Assembly: GCA_032718475.1 (NCBI GenBank)
Contig: JAUCBJ010003554.1
Location: forward strand, 1-34,259
Length of the DNA: 34,259 nucleotides
Origin: Nemertoderma westbladi
Lineage: Eukaryota; Xenacoelomorpha; Nemertodermatida; Nemertodermatidae
Reading direction: 5' to 3'
Numbering within the stretch: position 1 is the stretch's first letter; every line of letters begins with the position of its first letter. Under the pieces are notes generated by a model. It was not told where the DNA came from and did not search any database. It worked only from the letters and a program-made list of their open reading frames with translations. Shown here in pieces: positions 9,975 to 20,794 of this stretch. The translations under genes and the position numbers were made by a program.

Positions 9975-10601
9975 TTAAAAACGATTCCTAGCCATATGAC
10001 TTCTGTTGGATCGGTTGTAATACCTGTTGTCATAGGTTATGTCAAATTGGTCATTACTGGGGTACGAGGTATGTTCAGATTGGTCTCTTAGATGAGGGTT
10101 TGGGAAGTGTTGATCTGGATAATCGTGTCTACTCACTCTGTGCTTCTGATACTGCTGGTATGTTTGACTTTGGTGTCGAGATGATTCTGGGGCATGTCTC
10201 CAAGAGTTCCTCACATACTCCGTATGCCTATTATTATCTTGCAGGATAGATTTATATTGATTACTACCATTATAGTTAGCTTGATTGTTATTGTGCCAGT
10301 ATGAATCCCTAGAGGTTTTGTAGTGTAGATCAAACCCTTTATTATTCCGCTTCATATCTGTGCTGCTTCTACTGCTTCCGTTTGTTGGAAGGGGTGCTTC
10401 GTTGGGTTTCTTGTTCGTATGTTGCTTAAAGTTGTTGTGTTCATTCTTGCTACTACCTTGTGATTTTCTTAGATTGACAGTTTCTTTGGAAACATTATTT
10501 AGATTCGCCAAGAAATCAGTCTGTTGTTGTAGAAGTATGGTAATTTTGGTATCATTATCTAGTTCACTATATTTGTTTTCAGTCTTAATGTTGTGCTGCA
10601 T
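9975..10601 (-). CDS. Unrecognised low-complexity basic protein, left arm
   Basis: A 208-codon frame, intact in this arm. The product is rich in Asn, Ser, Gln, His, Arg and Tyr, with a possible coiled segment in the first 50 residues (KITILLQQQTDFLANLNNV) and a strongly basic, His/Tyr-rich C-terminal half ending RSNRSHMARNRF. I see no zinc knuckle and no enzymatic motif. The frame is open upstream to a single TAA at 10649-10647, beyond which the same frame continues for about 100 Ser/Thr/Glu-rich codons; that TAA sits inside G|GTAAGA, a good 5' splice-site pattern. A Gag-like or captured nucleic-acid-binding protein is possible, by position beside Gypsy pol debris only. Confidence 0.4.
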   Translation of the reverse strand: MQHNIKTENKYSELDNDTKITILLQQQTDFLANLNNVSKETVNLRKSQGSSKNEHNNFKQHTNKKPNEAPLPTNGSSRSSTDMKRNNKGFDLHYKTSRDSYWHNNNQANYNGSNQYKSILQDNNRHTEYVRNSWRHAPESSRHQSQTYQQYQKHRVSRHDYPDQHFPNPHLRDQSEHTSYPSNDQFDITYDNRYYNRSNRSHMARNRF

Positions 10602-10649
10602 CTGGATCTTTGATTTGAAGGTTGGTTTGGCAGGTCTTTTTGGTTCTTA

Positions 10650-10905
10650 CCAGGTGTCATTGTTTTTGAGGACTTGTTCTAGAGTAGAGGGACATTTCAC
10701 TGATGGGTTTGTGATTATTACAGAGTCTTTTCTTATGTTTGTTGGTACCTGACTTCCTTGCAGGGATTCACCTTTCTTTTCCTTTATGCTGTATGAGTAA
10801 GTAGGATCCATTTCAGTTTCATTTGAATTGTCTGATATATTATCTACTGTTATATACTCATCAGTCTCTGATGGTGAAGATATGTCAGTTGTAGAAGTTG
10901 TGGAC
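10650..10905 (-). pseudogene. Open segment between the two unrecognised frames
   Basis: Same frame as the 208-codon frame downstream, separated from it by one TAA. It encodes a Ser/Thr/Asp/Glu-rich stretch with no recognisable domain. At its upstream end a 32-bp tandem duplication (agtccacaac... repeated) brings stops and a frame change relative to the next frame upstream. The right arm carries an additional ctgt at about 19622, which breaks it again. Confidence 0.3.
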
Positions 10906-10916
10906 TTCTAGATATG

Positions 10917-11369
10917 TCAGTTGTAGAAGTTGTGGACTTTTTCTAAGCCAAATGGCACTAGGGACCTAGCAAAAATTTCTTTTGGATTTTGCATGATGCT
11001 CTCCACCCTGGTTGTTTCAATGAATTCATATGATGTCATAGCTTTGCTGAGTTTTGTCAGAGTCATATTCATTGCCTCTGTTGATGTTTCCTTTGGTTGT
11101 GTCTTCGGGGAATTCATAGTGGGATTCCTCGGATTTGGTTCTTGATAAATAAACTGCTGCCTGAGTCTAATATTATTATGTGCTTCACTGTCACAGCCGA
11201 TTTCAATAGCAACAGGCTTTGTGCAGGGAAGGTTATCTAATGAATTGGTGCGACGATGATTGCGTTGGTTAATCTTGCTAGCCTTTCTAGTGTTATGATG
11301 TTCCGTTCCCTTCTTTTGGGAAGCAGATTGAGAAGTGTATACTGGTTGTGTAATTCGAACATCTTTCAT
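10917..11369 (-). CDS. Unrecognised 150-aa frame, left arm
   Basis: An open frame of 150 codons, conserved between the two arms with only scattered substitutions. The product is polar and basic at the N-terminus, with a helix-like middle around MNMTLTKLSKAMTSYEFI and a C-terminus ending LEKVHNFYN. It ends within a 32-bp tandem duplication. In another frame, just upstream of and overlapping its start, a run containing PPINPKERSIAVRNWVAK is also open, so the true start or an upstream exon is uncertain. I recognise no family. With the next two frames it may be the remains of one longer coding sequence. Confidence 0.35.
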   Translation of the reverse strand: MKDVRITQPVYTSQSASQKKGTEHHNTRKASKINQRNHRRTNSLDNLPCTKPVAIEIGCDSEAHNNIRLRQQFIYQEPNPRNPTMNSPKTQPKETSTEAMNMTLTKLSKAMTSYEFIETTRVESIMQNPKEIFARSLVPFGLEKVHNFYN

Positions 11370-11469
11370 ACATGTTCTTAGCCACCCAGTTTCGAACAGC
11401 TATGCTTCTCTCCTTGGGATTGATTGGAGGGCAAGATGAATGGCTTTTCAAGAAGAATGAATTTTTTTT

Positions 11470-11589
11470 GGCTTATGAAATTTCTTCAGTAAATGCGAGA
11501 CTGCTGTAATCATCTATTTTTTAGTAAAAAATAATAAACTTACAGTATATATGTTAAAAACCAAACATCACGCTACAGAAAAAAATATT
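11470..11589. repeat. Half copy of the 340-bp unit
   Basis: Only the half ending AAAAACCAAACATCACGCTAC is present; it stops at ggcttatgaaatttc next to an A/T run. The mirror half is at 18914-19033, and another half copy is at 16570-16697, broken at the same base. Confidence 0.6.
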
Positions 11590-12260
11590 AACTTAAAATT
11601 TTTCACAAACTTATTAACTGTAAACACTATCTAGCATTATATATATCCAACGTTTAATTTTACATTTATTTTTAGTCAAAGGTAGATTCACTGACATTGT
11701 TCTAGAACTTAATAGAAATGTGAGCTAGACATTGAAGCACTATCTTAAGGTAGGTGTGACAATGTGTGAAATATAATTCATGTATTATGATCAAGTGAGA
11801 TATTGTTATGATTATAAAAGCTAGTTTGTTTGTTTAGTTAATAAATAAGGTTTTAATAGTTAAGAATAATAATTAATTCAATAATGTTATGAAGTCATAT
11901 TATAAGATTATAAGGTTATAAGATCGGTCATTCCATAATCGATACACAAATAGTATATTACAACTGGAAATACAAGTGTTAACTACATTTGTCGTGGAAA
12001 ATAAATAATCCACACACGGGAAGATGTTCTATTTACACCACCTAGAGAAATGAATAATTTGGCAATTATCAAAGATGAAATACACTCTGCTCCCGCTGGG
12101 CGGCTTTATCCTGAATAAATTTAGAAACGCCTTCAAAGGGAACATGAATCTAACTTTGACTAAAAAAAAATGGTAAATTTAATGTTGCCTATATATAATG
12201 CTAGATACTGTTTTCAGTTAATAAGTTTGTGAAGAATTTTAAGTAAATAGTATACAAGTT
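11590..12260. repeat. AT-rich block present three times, LTR-like
   Basis: The same block occurs inverted at about 18243-18913 and, more diverged, at about 15928-16569. From TGTGACAATGTG at 11755 it contains a TATA-like ATTATAAAAG (11811-11820) and a polyadenylation-like AATAAATAAGG (11840-11850), the order expected in an LTR. I cannot locate a matching terminal CA or a convincing primer binding site, so LTR identity is inference. Confidence 0.35.
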
Positions 12261-12604
12261 AATATTGTTTCTATAGGGTGATGTTTGGTTTTAAACATAT
12301 ATACTGTAAGATTATTATTTTTTTCTAAAAAAATAGCTGATTACAACAGTCTCACATTTACTGAAGAAATTTCATATTTTTGAATAAATATAACAGTACT
12401 TACTCAGTTTTAAGGCTTACATTTTAATTTTCACATTTTTTACTCAAAATAGATAGATAGATAGACAGTTTGTTGTCAAAGAATAGTTGAGGAATGTCTC
12501 GCAAAGTTTATTCATGGAATTTTTCAGTGAATCTAATTTCGCAATAAAAAAATGTCAAATTAATAGTGCTAAAACCCAACATCACTCTGTAGAAACAATA
12601 TATT
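12261..12604. repeat. 340-bp inverted-repeat unit, copy 2
   Basis: Starts AATATTGTTTCTATAGGGTG and ends in the inverted CATCACTCTGTAGAAACAAT. It interrupts the Gypsy RNase H reading frame directly at its right border. It mirrors 17899-18242. Confidence 0.7.
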
Positions 12605-14035
12605 ATAAAAAATTTAATATTGTTACCAAACGACCATACAAGTAATGGTGGAAATGTTGACAAGTCCAGTTTAGAACCCACAACTCCAAGAAGTGTGGTG
12701 CATCATATTGCTGTTGATCATTGTTTATATGTTTTGATGCATAAGCAATAATGAGGTGTAATTTGTTGTCAATGGTGCTAATCTGTGAAAGTATGGAGGT
12801 AAAACCATTGCCACTTGCATCAGTTTCAAGTACAAATTCATTGTTGAAGTCCGGGTATTGTAAAACCGGTGTGGTGATAAGTCGATTCTTTAGTTCCAAA
12901 AATCCTAACCGTGTTTAATTTGTCCAAACAAAAGGCATAATTTTTTGGAGTAAATTATATAAAGGTTTTGCGATTTTTCCGTAACCTTCAACAAAACGCC
13001 AGTAATAATACGTTAATCCAAGAAAGATTCACACTTCTTTTATATTTCGAGGTTCAGGGTAATTTATAACTTTTCGATATTATTGCTGGATCAGGACTAA
13101 TCCCATTTCGTGAAATAACATGTCCCAGATATTTTATTTCTATCTGACTAAACTTACATTTCTTTTGTTTCAACTTCAGATTTACTTTCTTAATCCGTTG
13201 TAAGACAAGTTTCAGTTGCTCTGTAAATGTAATTGATTTTACTAATATATCATCAATAAATACATGGAATTGTTTATCTTCTTCAGTTGAAATGCCATTC
13301 AATAATTTCTCCATAGTTCGTTGGAAAGTAGCTGGTGCGTTACATAATCCGAAGGCAAGTACTATGAATTCATAAAATCCAGAGCAACAATTAAATGTTG
13401 GTTTAGGAATGTCTCTATATGACATCGGGATCTGTCTGTAGCTGGTAGCCAAATCAAGTGTTGAGATATATTTCGAGGGCTGTAAATCATCTAATATATC
13501 ATCAATATGTAGTAGTGGGTAGTTATCCTTAACAGTGATACTGTTCAGCTTCCTGTAATCGACACAAAAGTGTGGAGTGCCACCTGACTTCTTAGCTAAT
13601 AGTACAGGAGAAGACAAGGGACTTTGTGATGGTTGTATAATACTGAATTTCACCATTTTGTCAATTTCATTGGCAATTACTGTTTTAAAGAGTGTGAGGT
13701 GTTCTCTTAATTGCAATATTAGTACCAGTATCGATTGAATGTTCTGCTAATTCCGTTCTACCAAGCTCATCATCTGATAGTTGAAGCACTTCATTGTATT
13801 CTTTTAATACATTAAGCAATTTTTCTTTCTCTTCTATGGTTAGGTCTGTATCTGATAGATCAACTTGCTCCTGTATAATATTATGTCTCTCATTGACATC
13901 AGTAACCAATGAAACATTACTTTCTCCTATCTCAATTATTGTTTCCTCTTCATTTTTGTTATCATTCAAAGATAGATCCAATGTTCTCAATTTTTGTACA
14001 TTGGCCTATTATCAATCCCTCTGGTATTGACTTAT
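12605..14035 (-). pseudogene. Ty3/Gypsy pol fragment, left arm (RT and RNase H start)
   Basis: A broken retrotransposon pol region. The RT leader at 13990-13685 has the ELGRTELAEHSIDTG pattern typical of Gypsy. RT at 13716-13054 shows FCVDYRKLNS, LDLATSYRQIPM, FGLCNAPATFQR, the catalytic FIDD (family usually YxDD) and YLGHVISRNG. The start of RNase H (12899-12603) shows FVLETDASGNG and the HHYLYGR end. A frame break separates leader and RT near 13690, another separates RT and RNase H, and unit copy 2 truncates the 3' side, so integrase is absent. It is non-functional as it stands. Confidence 0.85.
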
Positions 14036-14090
14036 GTAAAGAATCTAAATTTAGTACACCGAGCATGCTATAACCATCAGTTTCAGCTTC

Positions 14091-14381
14091 GTGTACCGAA
14101 TCTGTGATACTACTACTGTACTACTAGGTCGAGCGAACTCGGACAGTGGAAATGAGATCCTTCCAGGCTTCCCGATTCTCCACAGTTGTCACAATTTCGT
14201 TTCTCCCAAGTTCAGTATCCCTTTCAAGTTGATCTATATATGTTATGGCCGGTCATCCACGACTACGCTTTCCATGAGTTGGTTGCCAGAGAAGTAGATC
14301 TGGTTTGACCTCGTCTTTACTTCGCCAGCAGTGCCCACTGAATCTTAATCTGCGTTCACGTAGGGTGGTTGATACAGGTGG
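14091..14381 (-). pseudogene. LINE 3' end fragment
   Basis: On the minus strand the translation carries LRERRLRFSGHCWRSKDEV, LLLWQPTHGKRSRG, TYIDQLERDT and EAWKDLI. This is the familiar C-terminal tail of invertebrate non-LTR retrotransposons, where GHCWR and HGKRSRGRP are common. One stop interrupts it after HGKRSRG. It ends in an AGT-rich short repeat, as such LINE 3' ends often do. It lies in the spacer, between the Gypsy leader and unit copy 3, and has no mirror copy. Confidence 0.7.
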
Positions 14382-14472
14382 TATGAATGTTAAATTTAAT
14401 GTTGCCTATATGCTAGATACTGTTTTCAGTTAATAAGTTTGTGAAGAATTTTAAGTAAATAGTATATAAGTT

Positions 14473-14802
14473 AATATTGTTTCTATAGGGTGATGTTTGG
14501 TTTTAAACGATTATTATTTTTTACTAAAAAATAGCTGATTATAACAGTCTCACATTTACTGAAGAAATTTCATATTTTTGAATAAATATAACAGTACTTA
14601 CTCAGTTTTAAGGCTTACATATTAATTTTCACATTTCTTACTCAAAATAGATAGATAGATAGACAGTTTGTTGTCAAAGAATAGTTGAGGAATGTCTCGC
14701 AAAGTTTATTCATGGAATTTTTCAGTGAATCTAATTTCGCAATAAAAAAATGTCAAATTAATAATGCTAAAACCCAGCATCACTCTGTAGAACCAATATA
14801 TT
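14473..14802. repeat. 340-bp inverted-repeat unit, copy 3
   Basis: Starts AATATTGTTTCTATAGGGTG and ends CATCACTCTGTAGAACCAAT. Mirror of copy 4. Confidence 0.7.
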
Positions 14803-15537
14803 ATAAAAAATGTAATATTGTTGCCAAATGACCATACAAGTAATGGCGGAAATGTTGACAAGCCCAGTTTAGAGCCCACAACTCCAGGTGTGGTGCATCA
14901 TATTGCTGTTGATCATTGTTTATATGTTTTGATGCATAAGCAATAATGAGGTGTAATTTGTTGTCAATGGTGCTAATCTGTGAAAGTATGGCGGCAAAAC
15001 CATTGCCACTTGCATCAGTTTCAAGTACAAATTCTTTGTTGAAGTCCGGGTATTGTAAAACCGGTGTAGTGATAAGTCGATTCTTTAGTTCCCAAAAATC
15101 CTATCCGTGTTTAATTTGTCCAAACAAAAGGCGTAATTTTTTGGAGTAAATTATATAAAGGTTTTGCGATTTTTCCGTAACCTTCAACAAAACGCCGGTA
15201 ATAATACGTCAATCCAAGAAAGATTCACACTTCTTTTATATTTCGAGGTTCAGGGTAATTTATAACTTTTTCGATATTATTGCTGGATCAGGACTAATCC
15301 CATTTCGTGAAATAACATGTCCCAGACATTTTATTTCTATCTGACTAAACTTACATTTCTTTTGTTTCAACTTCAGATTTACTTTCTTAATCCGTTGTAA
15401 GACAAGTTTCAGATGAATCAGGTGCTCTGTAAATGTAATTGATTTTACTATATCATCAATAAATACATGGAATTGTTTATCTTCTTCAGTTGAAATGCCG
15501 TTCAATGATTTCTCCATAGTTAGTTGGAAAGTAGCTA
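14803..15537 (-). pseudogene. Third Ty3/Gypsy pol fragment, spacer
   Basis: It covers the same RT 3' part and RNase H start as the arm copies (FIDD lost to a 3-bp deletion leaving IDDIVKS, then YLGHVISRNG read as CLGHVISRNG, and FVLETDASGNG with Phe to Lys-type change upstream). It differs from the left arm by several indels: a 9-bp insertion near 15415, a 3-bp deletion near 15449, and loss of bases near 14886. The arms differ from each other far less. Its RT end is joined directly to inverted RNase H sequence at 15537. Confidence 0.75.
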
Positions 15538-15587
15538 TTTCCACCATTACTTGTATGGTCGTTTGGCAACAATATTAAATTTTTTAT

Positions 15588-15927
15588 AATATATTGTTTC
15601 TACAGAGTGATGCTGGGTTTTAGCACTATTAATTTGACATTTTTTTATTGCGAAATTAGATTCACTGAAAAATTCCATGAATAAACTTTGCGAGACATTC
15701 CTCAACTATTCTTTGACAACAAACTGTCTATCTATCTATTTTGTGTAAAAAATGTGAAAATTAAAATGTAAGCCTTAAAACTGAGTAAGTACTGTTATAT
15801 TTATTCAAAAATATGAAATTTCTTCAGTAAATGTGAGACTGTTGTAATCAGCTATTTTTTTAGTAAAAAATAATAATCTTACAGTATATATGTTTAAAAC
15901 CAAACATCATCCTATAGAAACAATATT
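15588..15927. repeat. 340-bp inverted-repeat unit, copy 4
   Basis: Starts AATATATTGTTTCTACAGAG and ends CATCATCCTATAGAAACAAT. Together with the LTR-like block and half copy that follow (to about 16697), it is a diverged direct repeat of 17899-19033. Confidence 0.7.
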
Positions 15928-16569
15928 AACTTATATACTATTTACTTAAAATTCTTCACAAACCTATTAACTGAAAACAGTATCTAGCATATAGGCAACA
16001 TTAAATTTAACATTTTGTTTTTTAGTCAAAGGTAGATAGATTCCTGTTCCCTTTGAAGGCGTTTCTAAATTTATTCAGGATAAAGCCACCCAGCGGGAGC
16101 AGAGTGTATTTAATCTTTGATAATCGCCAAATTATTCATTTCTCTAGGTGGCGTAAATAGATCATCTCCCTATGTGTCGATTATTTATTTCCAGGACAAA
16201 ATGTATGTAGTTAACACTTGTATTTCCAGTTGTAACATACTATTTGTATATCGATTATGGAATGACCTTATAATCCTATAATATGACTTCATAACCTTAT
16301 TATTATTATTTTATTAACTAAACAAACATACTACTGTAGCTTTTATAATCATAACAATATCTCACTTGATCATAATACATGAAATATATTTCACACATTG
16401 TCACACCTACCTTAAGATAGTGCTTCAATGTCTAGCTCAGATTTCTATTAAGTTCTAGAACAATGTCAGTGAATCTACCTTTGACTAAAAAAAAAATGTA
16501 AAATTAAACGTTGGATACATATATGCTAGATACTGTTTTCAGTTAATAAGTTTGTGAAAAATTTTAAGT

Positions 16570-16697
16570 TAATATTTTTTCTGTAGCGTGATGTTTGGTT
16601 TTCAACATATATACTGTAAGTTTATTATTTTTTAATAAAAAAAAAAAAAATAGATGATTACACCAGTCTCGCATTTACTGAAGAAATTTCATAAGCC
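16570..16697. repeat. Half copy of the 340-bp unit, spacer
   Basis: Carries the TGTAGCGTGATGTTTGG end and stops at gaaatttcataagcc, where the 48-bp palindrome begins. Confidence 0.6.
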
Positions 16698-16740
16698 AAA
16701 AAAAAATTCATTGCGCGCGCAATGAATTTTTTTTTGGCTT
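16693..16740. repeat. Perfect 48-bp palindrome at the inner arm junction
   Basis: 16693-16716 and 16717-16740 are exact reverse complements with no spacer. The centre is GCGCGCGC, flanked by TTCATT/AATGAA, nine A's or T's, and AAGCC/GGCTT. The left half continues normal sequence seen at 19028. The right half ends in GGCTT, where GCTTGG overlaps the first bases of the right arm, a 6-bp microhomology join. Confidence 0.9.
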
Positions 16741-17898
16741 GGTAGAACGGAATTAGCAGAACATTCAATCGATACTGGTACTAATATTGCAATTAAGAGA
16801 ACACCTCACACTCTTTAAAACAGTAATTGCCAATGAAATTGACAAAATGGTGAAATTCAGTATTATACAACCATCACAAAGTCCCTTGTCTTCTCCTGTA
16901 CTATTAGCTAAGAAGTCAGGTGGCACTCCACACTTTTGTGTCGATTACAGGAAGCTGAACAGTATCACTGTTAAGGATAACTACCCACTACTACATATTG
17001 ATGATATATTAGATGATTTACAGCCCTCGAAATATATCTCAACACTTGATTTGGCTACCAGCTACAGACAGATCCCGATGTCATATAGAGACATTCCTAA
17101 ACCAACATTTAATTGTTGCTCTGGATTTTATGAATTCATAGTACTTGCCTTCGGATTATGTAACGCACCAGCTACTTTCCAACGATCTATGGAGAAATTA
17201 TTGAATGGCATTTCAACTGAAGAAGATAAACAATTCCATGTATTTATTGATGATATATTAGTAAAATCAATTACATTTACAGAGCAACTGAAACTTGTCT
17301 TACAACGGATTAAGAAAGTAAATCTGAAGTTGAAACAAAAGAAATGTAAGTTTAGTCAGATAGAAATAAAATATCTGGGACATGTTATTTCACGAAATGG
17401 GATTAGTCCTGATCCAGCAATAATATCGAAAAGTTATAAATTACCCTGAACCTCGAAATATAAAAGAAGTGTGAATCTTTCTTGGATTAACGTATTATTA
17501 CTGGCGTTTTGTTGAAGGTTACGGAAAAATCGCAAAACCTTTATATAATTTACTCCAAAAAATTATGCCTTTTGTTTGGACAAATTAAACACGGTTAGGA
17601 TTTTTGGAACTAAAGAATCGACTTATCACCACACCGGTTTTACAATACCCGGACTTCAACAATGAATTTGTACTTGAAACTGATGCAAGTGGCAATGGTT
17701 TTACCTCCATACTTTCACAGATTAGCACCATTGACAACAAATTACACCTTATTATTGCTTATGCATCAAAACATATAAACAATGATCAACAGCAATATGA
17801 TGCACCACACTTCTTGGAGTTGTGGGTTCTAAACTGGACTTGTCAACATTTCCACCATTACTTGTATGGTCGTTTGGTAACAATATTAAATTTTTTAT
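16741..17898 (+). pseudogene. Ty3/Gypsy pol fragment, right arm
   Basis: Mirror of the left-arm fragment but shorter at its 5' side, because the leader is cut at GGTAGAACGG. RT at 16787-17449 is nearly identical in protein to the left copy (one Thr to Ser change in FQRSMEKLL). The RNase H start at 17604-17900 is identical. It retains the FIDD motif, the same break between RT and RNase H and the same truncation by the 340-bp unit. No integrase or LTR pair is recognisable around it. Confidence 0.85.
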
Positions 17899-18242
17899 AA
17901 TATATTGTTTCTACAGAGTGATGTTGGGTTTTAGCACTATTAATTTGACATTTTTTTATTGCGAAATTAGATTCACTGAAAAATTCCATGAATAAACTTT
18001 GCGAGACATTCCTCAACTATTCTTTGACAACAAACTGTCTATCTATCTATCTATTTTGAGTAAAAAATGTGAAAATTAAAATGTAAGCCTTAAAACTGAG
18101 TAAGTACTGTTATATTTATTCAAAAATATGAAATTTCTTCAGTAAATGTGAGACTGTTGTAATCAGCTATTTTTTTAGTAAAAAATAATAATCTTACAGT
18201 ATATATGTTTAAAACCAAACATCACCCTATAGAAACAATATT
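17899..18242. repeat. 340-bp inverted-repeat unit, copy 5
   Basis: Starts AATATATTGTTTCTACAG and ends CATCACCCTATAGAAACAAT. Mirror of copy 2. Confidence 0.7.
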
Positions 18243-18913
18243 AACTTGTATACTATTTACTTAAAATTCTTCACAAACTTATTAACTGAAAACAGTATCT
18301 AGCATTATATATAGGCAACATTAAATTTACCATTTTTTTTTAGTCAAAGTTAGATTCATGTTCCCTTTGAAGGCGTTTCTAAATTTATTCAGGATAAAGC
18401 CGCCCAGCGGGAGCAGAGTGTATTTCATCTTTGATAATTGCCAAATTATTCATTTCTCTAGGTGGTGTAAATAGAACATCTTCCCGTGTGTGGATTATTT
18501 ATTTTCCACGACAAATGTAGTTAACACTTGTATTTCCAGTTGTAATATACTATTTGTGTATCGATTATGGAATGACCGATCTTATAACCTTATAATCTTA
18601 TAATATGACTTCATAACATTATTGAATTAATTATTATTCTTAACTATTAAAACCTTATTTATTAACTAAACAAACAAACTAGCTTTTATAATCATAACAA
18701 TATCTCACTTGATCATAATACATGAATTATATTTCACACATTGTCACACCTACCTTAAGATAGTGCTTCAATGTCTAGCTCACATTTCTATTAAGTTCTA
18801 GAACAATGTCAGTGAATCTACCTTTGACTAAAAATAAATGTAAAATTAAACGTTGGATATATATAATGCTAGATAGTGTTTACAGTTAATAAGTTTGTGA
18901 AAAATTTTAAGTT

Positions 18914-19033
18914 AATATTTTTTTCTGTAGCGTGATGTTTGGTTTTTAACATATATACTGTAAGTTTATTATTTTTTACTAAAAAATAGATGATTACAGC
19001 AGTCTCGCATTTACTGAAGAAATTTCATAAGCC
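18914..19033. repeat. Half copy of the 340-bp unit, right arm
   Basis: Mirror of 11470-11589. It begins AATATTTTTTTCTGTAGCG and stops at gaaatttcataagcc, followed by A's and ttcattcttc. Confidence 0.6.
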
Positions 19034-19133
19034 AAAAAAAATTCATTCTTCTTGAAAAGCCATTCATCTTGCCCTCCAATCAATCCCAAGGAGAGAAGCA
19101 TAGCTGTTCGAAACTGGGTGGCTAAGAACATGT

Positions 19134-19586
19134 ATGAAAGATGTTCGAATTACACAACCAGTATACACTTCTCAATCTGCTTCCCAAAAGAAGGGAACGG
19201 AACATCATAACACTAGAAAGGCTAGCAAGATTAACCAACGCAATTATCGTCGCACCAATTCATTAGATAACCTTCCCTGCACAAAGCCTGTTGCTATTGA
19301 AATCGGCTGTGACAGTGAAGCACATAATAATATTAGACTCAGGCAGCAGTTTATTTATCAAGAACCAAATCCGAGGAATCCCACTATGAATTCCCCGAAG
19401 ACACAACCAAAGGAAACATCAACAGAGGCAATGAATATGACTCTGACAAAACTCAGCAAAGCTATGACATCATATGAATTCATTGAAACAACCAGGGTGG
19501 AGAGCATCATGCAAAATCCAAAAGAAATTTTTGCTAGGTCCCTAGTGCCACTTGGCTTAGAAAAAGTCCACAACTTCTACAACTGA
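19134..19586 (+). CDS. Unrecognised 150-aa frame, right arm
   Basis: Mirror of 10917-11369; still open and differing by two residues that I can see (His to Tyr in the NQRN context, Phe to Leu near LVPLGLEK). Protein-level conservation alone does not prove function, because the whole arm is this similar. Confidence 0.3.
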   Translation: MKDVRITQPVYTSQSASQKKGTEHHNTRKASKINQRNYRRTNSLDNLPCTKPVAIEIGCDSEAHNNIRLRQQFIYQEPNPRNPTMNSPKTQPKETSTEAMNMTLTKLSKAMTSYEFIETTRVESIMQNPKEIFARSLVPLGLEKVHNFYN

Positions 19587-19597
19587 CATATCTAGAA

Positions 19598-20543
19598 GTC
19601 CACAACTTCTACAACTGACATACTGTATCTTCACCATCAGAGACTGATGAGTATATAACAGTAGATAATATATCAGACAATTCAAATGAAACTGAAATGG
19701 ATCCTACTTACTCATACAGCATAAAGGAAAAGAAAGGTGAATCCCTGCAAGGAAGTCAGGTACCAACAAACATAAGAAAAGACTCTGTAATAATCACAAA
19801 CCCATCAGTGAAATGTCCCTCTACTCTAGAACAAGTCCTCAAAAACAATGACACCTGGTAAGAACCAAAAAGACCTGCCAAACCAACCTTCAAATCAAAG
19901 ATCCAGATGCAGCACAACATTAAGACTGAAAACAAATATAGTGAACTAGATAATGATACCAAAATTACCATACTTCTACAACAACAGACTGATTTCTTGG
20001 CGAATCTAAATAATGTTTCCAAAGAAACTGTCAATCTAAGAAAATCACAAGGTAGTAGCAAGAATGAACACAACAACTTTAAGCAACATCAAACGAGATA
20101 CGAACAAGAAACCCAACGAAGCACCCCTTCCAACAAACGGAAGCAGTAGAAGCAGCACAGATATGAAGCGGAATAATAAAGGGTTTGATCTACACTACAT
20201 AACCTCTAGGGATTCATACTGGCACAATAACAATCAAGCTAACTATAATGGTAGTAATCAATATAAATCTATCCTGCAAGATAATAATAGGCATACGGAG
20301 TATGTGAGGAACTCTTGGAGACATGCCCCAGAATCATCTCGACACCAAAGTCAAACATACCAGCAGTATCAGAAGCACAGAGTGAGTAGACACGATTATC
20401 CAGATCAACACTTCCCAAACCCTCATCTAAGAGACCAATCTGAACATACCTCGTACCCCAGTAATGACCAATGTGACATAACCTATGACAACAGGTATTA
20501 CAACCGATCCAACAGAAGTCATATGGCTAGGAATCGTTTTTAA
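19598..20543 (+). pseudogene. Frameshifted copy of the low-complexity gene, right arm
   Basis: Mirror of 9975-10905. The four-base ctgt near 19622 shifts the upstream segment. The in-frame TAA at 19859-19861 is shared with the left arm. A 10-bp insertion (about 20092, caaacgagat) shifts the frame again, so the 208-codon frame is split into 19907-20149 and 20064-20543. The left copy is the better guide to the original product. Confidence 0.5.
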
Positions 20544-20794
20544 GCTGGCTCCGAGTATCACAACTGGAGACCTAAATTTCAAAAATGCTGGAAATACGTG
20601 TAATATTTTGCAGAGAAGTGAAATCAGTCGCCATAGGCAGCATATGAAGGATGATTTGCAACATGACAGCAAATTCTATTAAGTTCTAGAACAATGTCAG
20701 TGAATCTACCTTTGACTAAAAAAATGTAAAATTAAACGTTGAATATATGCTAGATACTATTTTCAGTTAATAAGTTTGTGAAGAATTTTAAGTT

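Larger units (their letters stand above)
7090..13766 (+). repeat. Giant inverted repeat, left arm (6.7 kb)
   Basis: From catactgcagtactg at 7090 to ccaagc at 13766 the sequence is the reverse complement of 16737-23370, nearly base for base. Paired landmarks: 7090 with 23370, 9846 with 20672, 13716 with 16787. Homology stops sharply at both ends (outside, gttgta here against cagtaa beyond the other arm). The spacer is 13767-16736. Differences I could read include a 54-bp block near 8690 present only here, a 10-bp insertion near 20092 and a 4-bp insertion near 19622 in the other arm, and single-base changes. The arm is a composite that includes transposon debris and about 2.3 kb of unfamiliar outer sequence. 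Confidence 0.9.
14389..16012. repeat. Inner inverted repeat within the spacer
   Basis: 14389-14853 is the reverse complement of 15537-16012 with scattered differences. Each arm contains one 340-bp unit (copies 3 and 4) plus a few bases of Gypsy RNase H. The arms flank a pol fragment. The inner palindrome has nearly the same centre as the giant one. Confidence 0.8.

Noticed and set aside
10360-10752. Cys/Leu-rich plus-strand frames opposite the low-complexity gene
   Set aside because: Antisense translation of Asn/Gln/Lys-rich codons gives Leu/Phe/Cys runs; no evidence of use.
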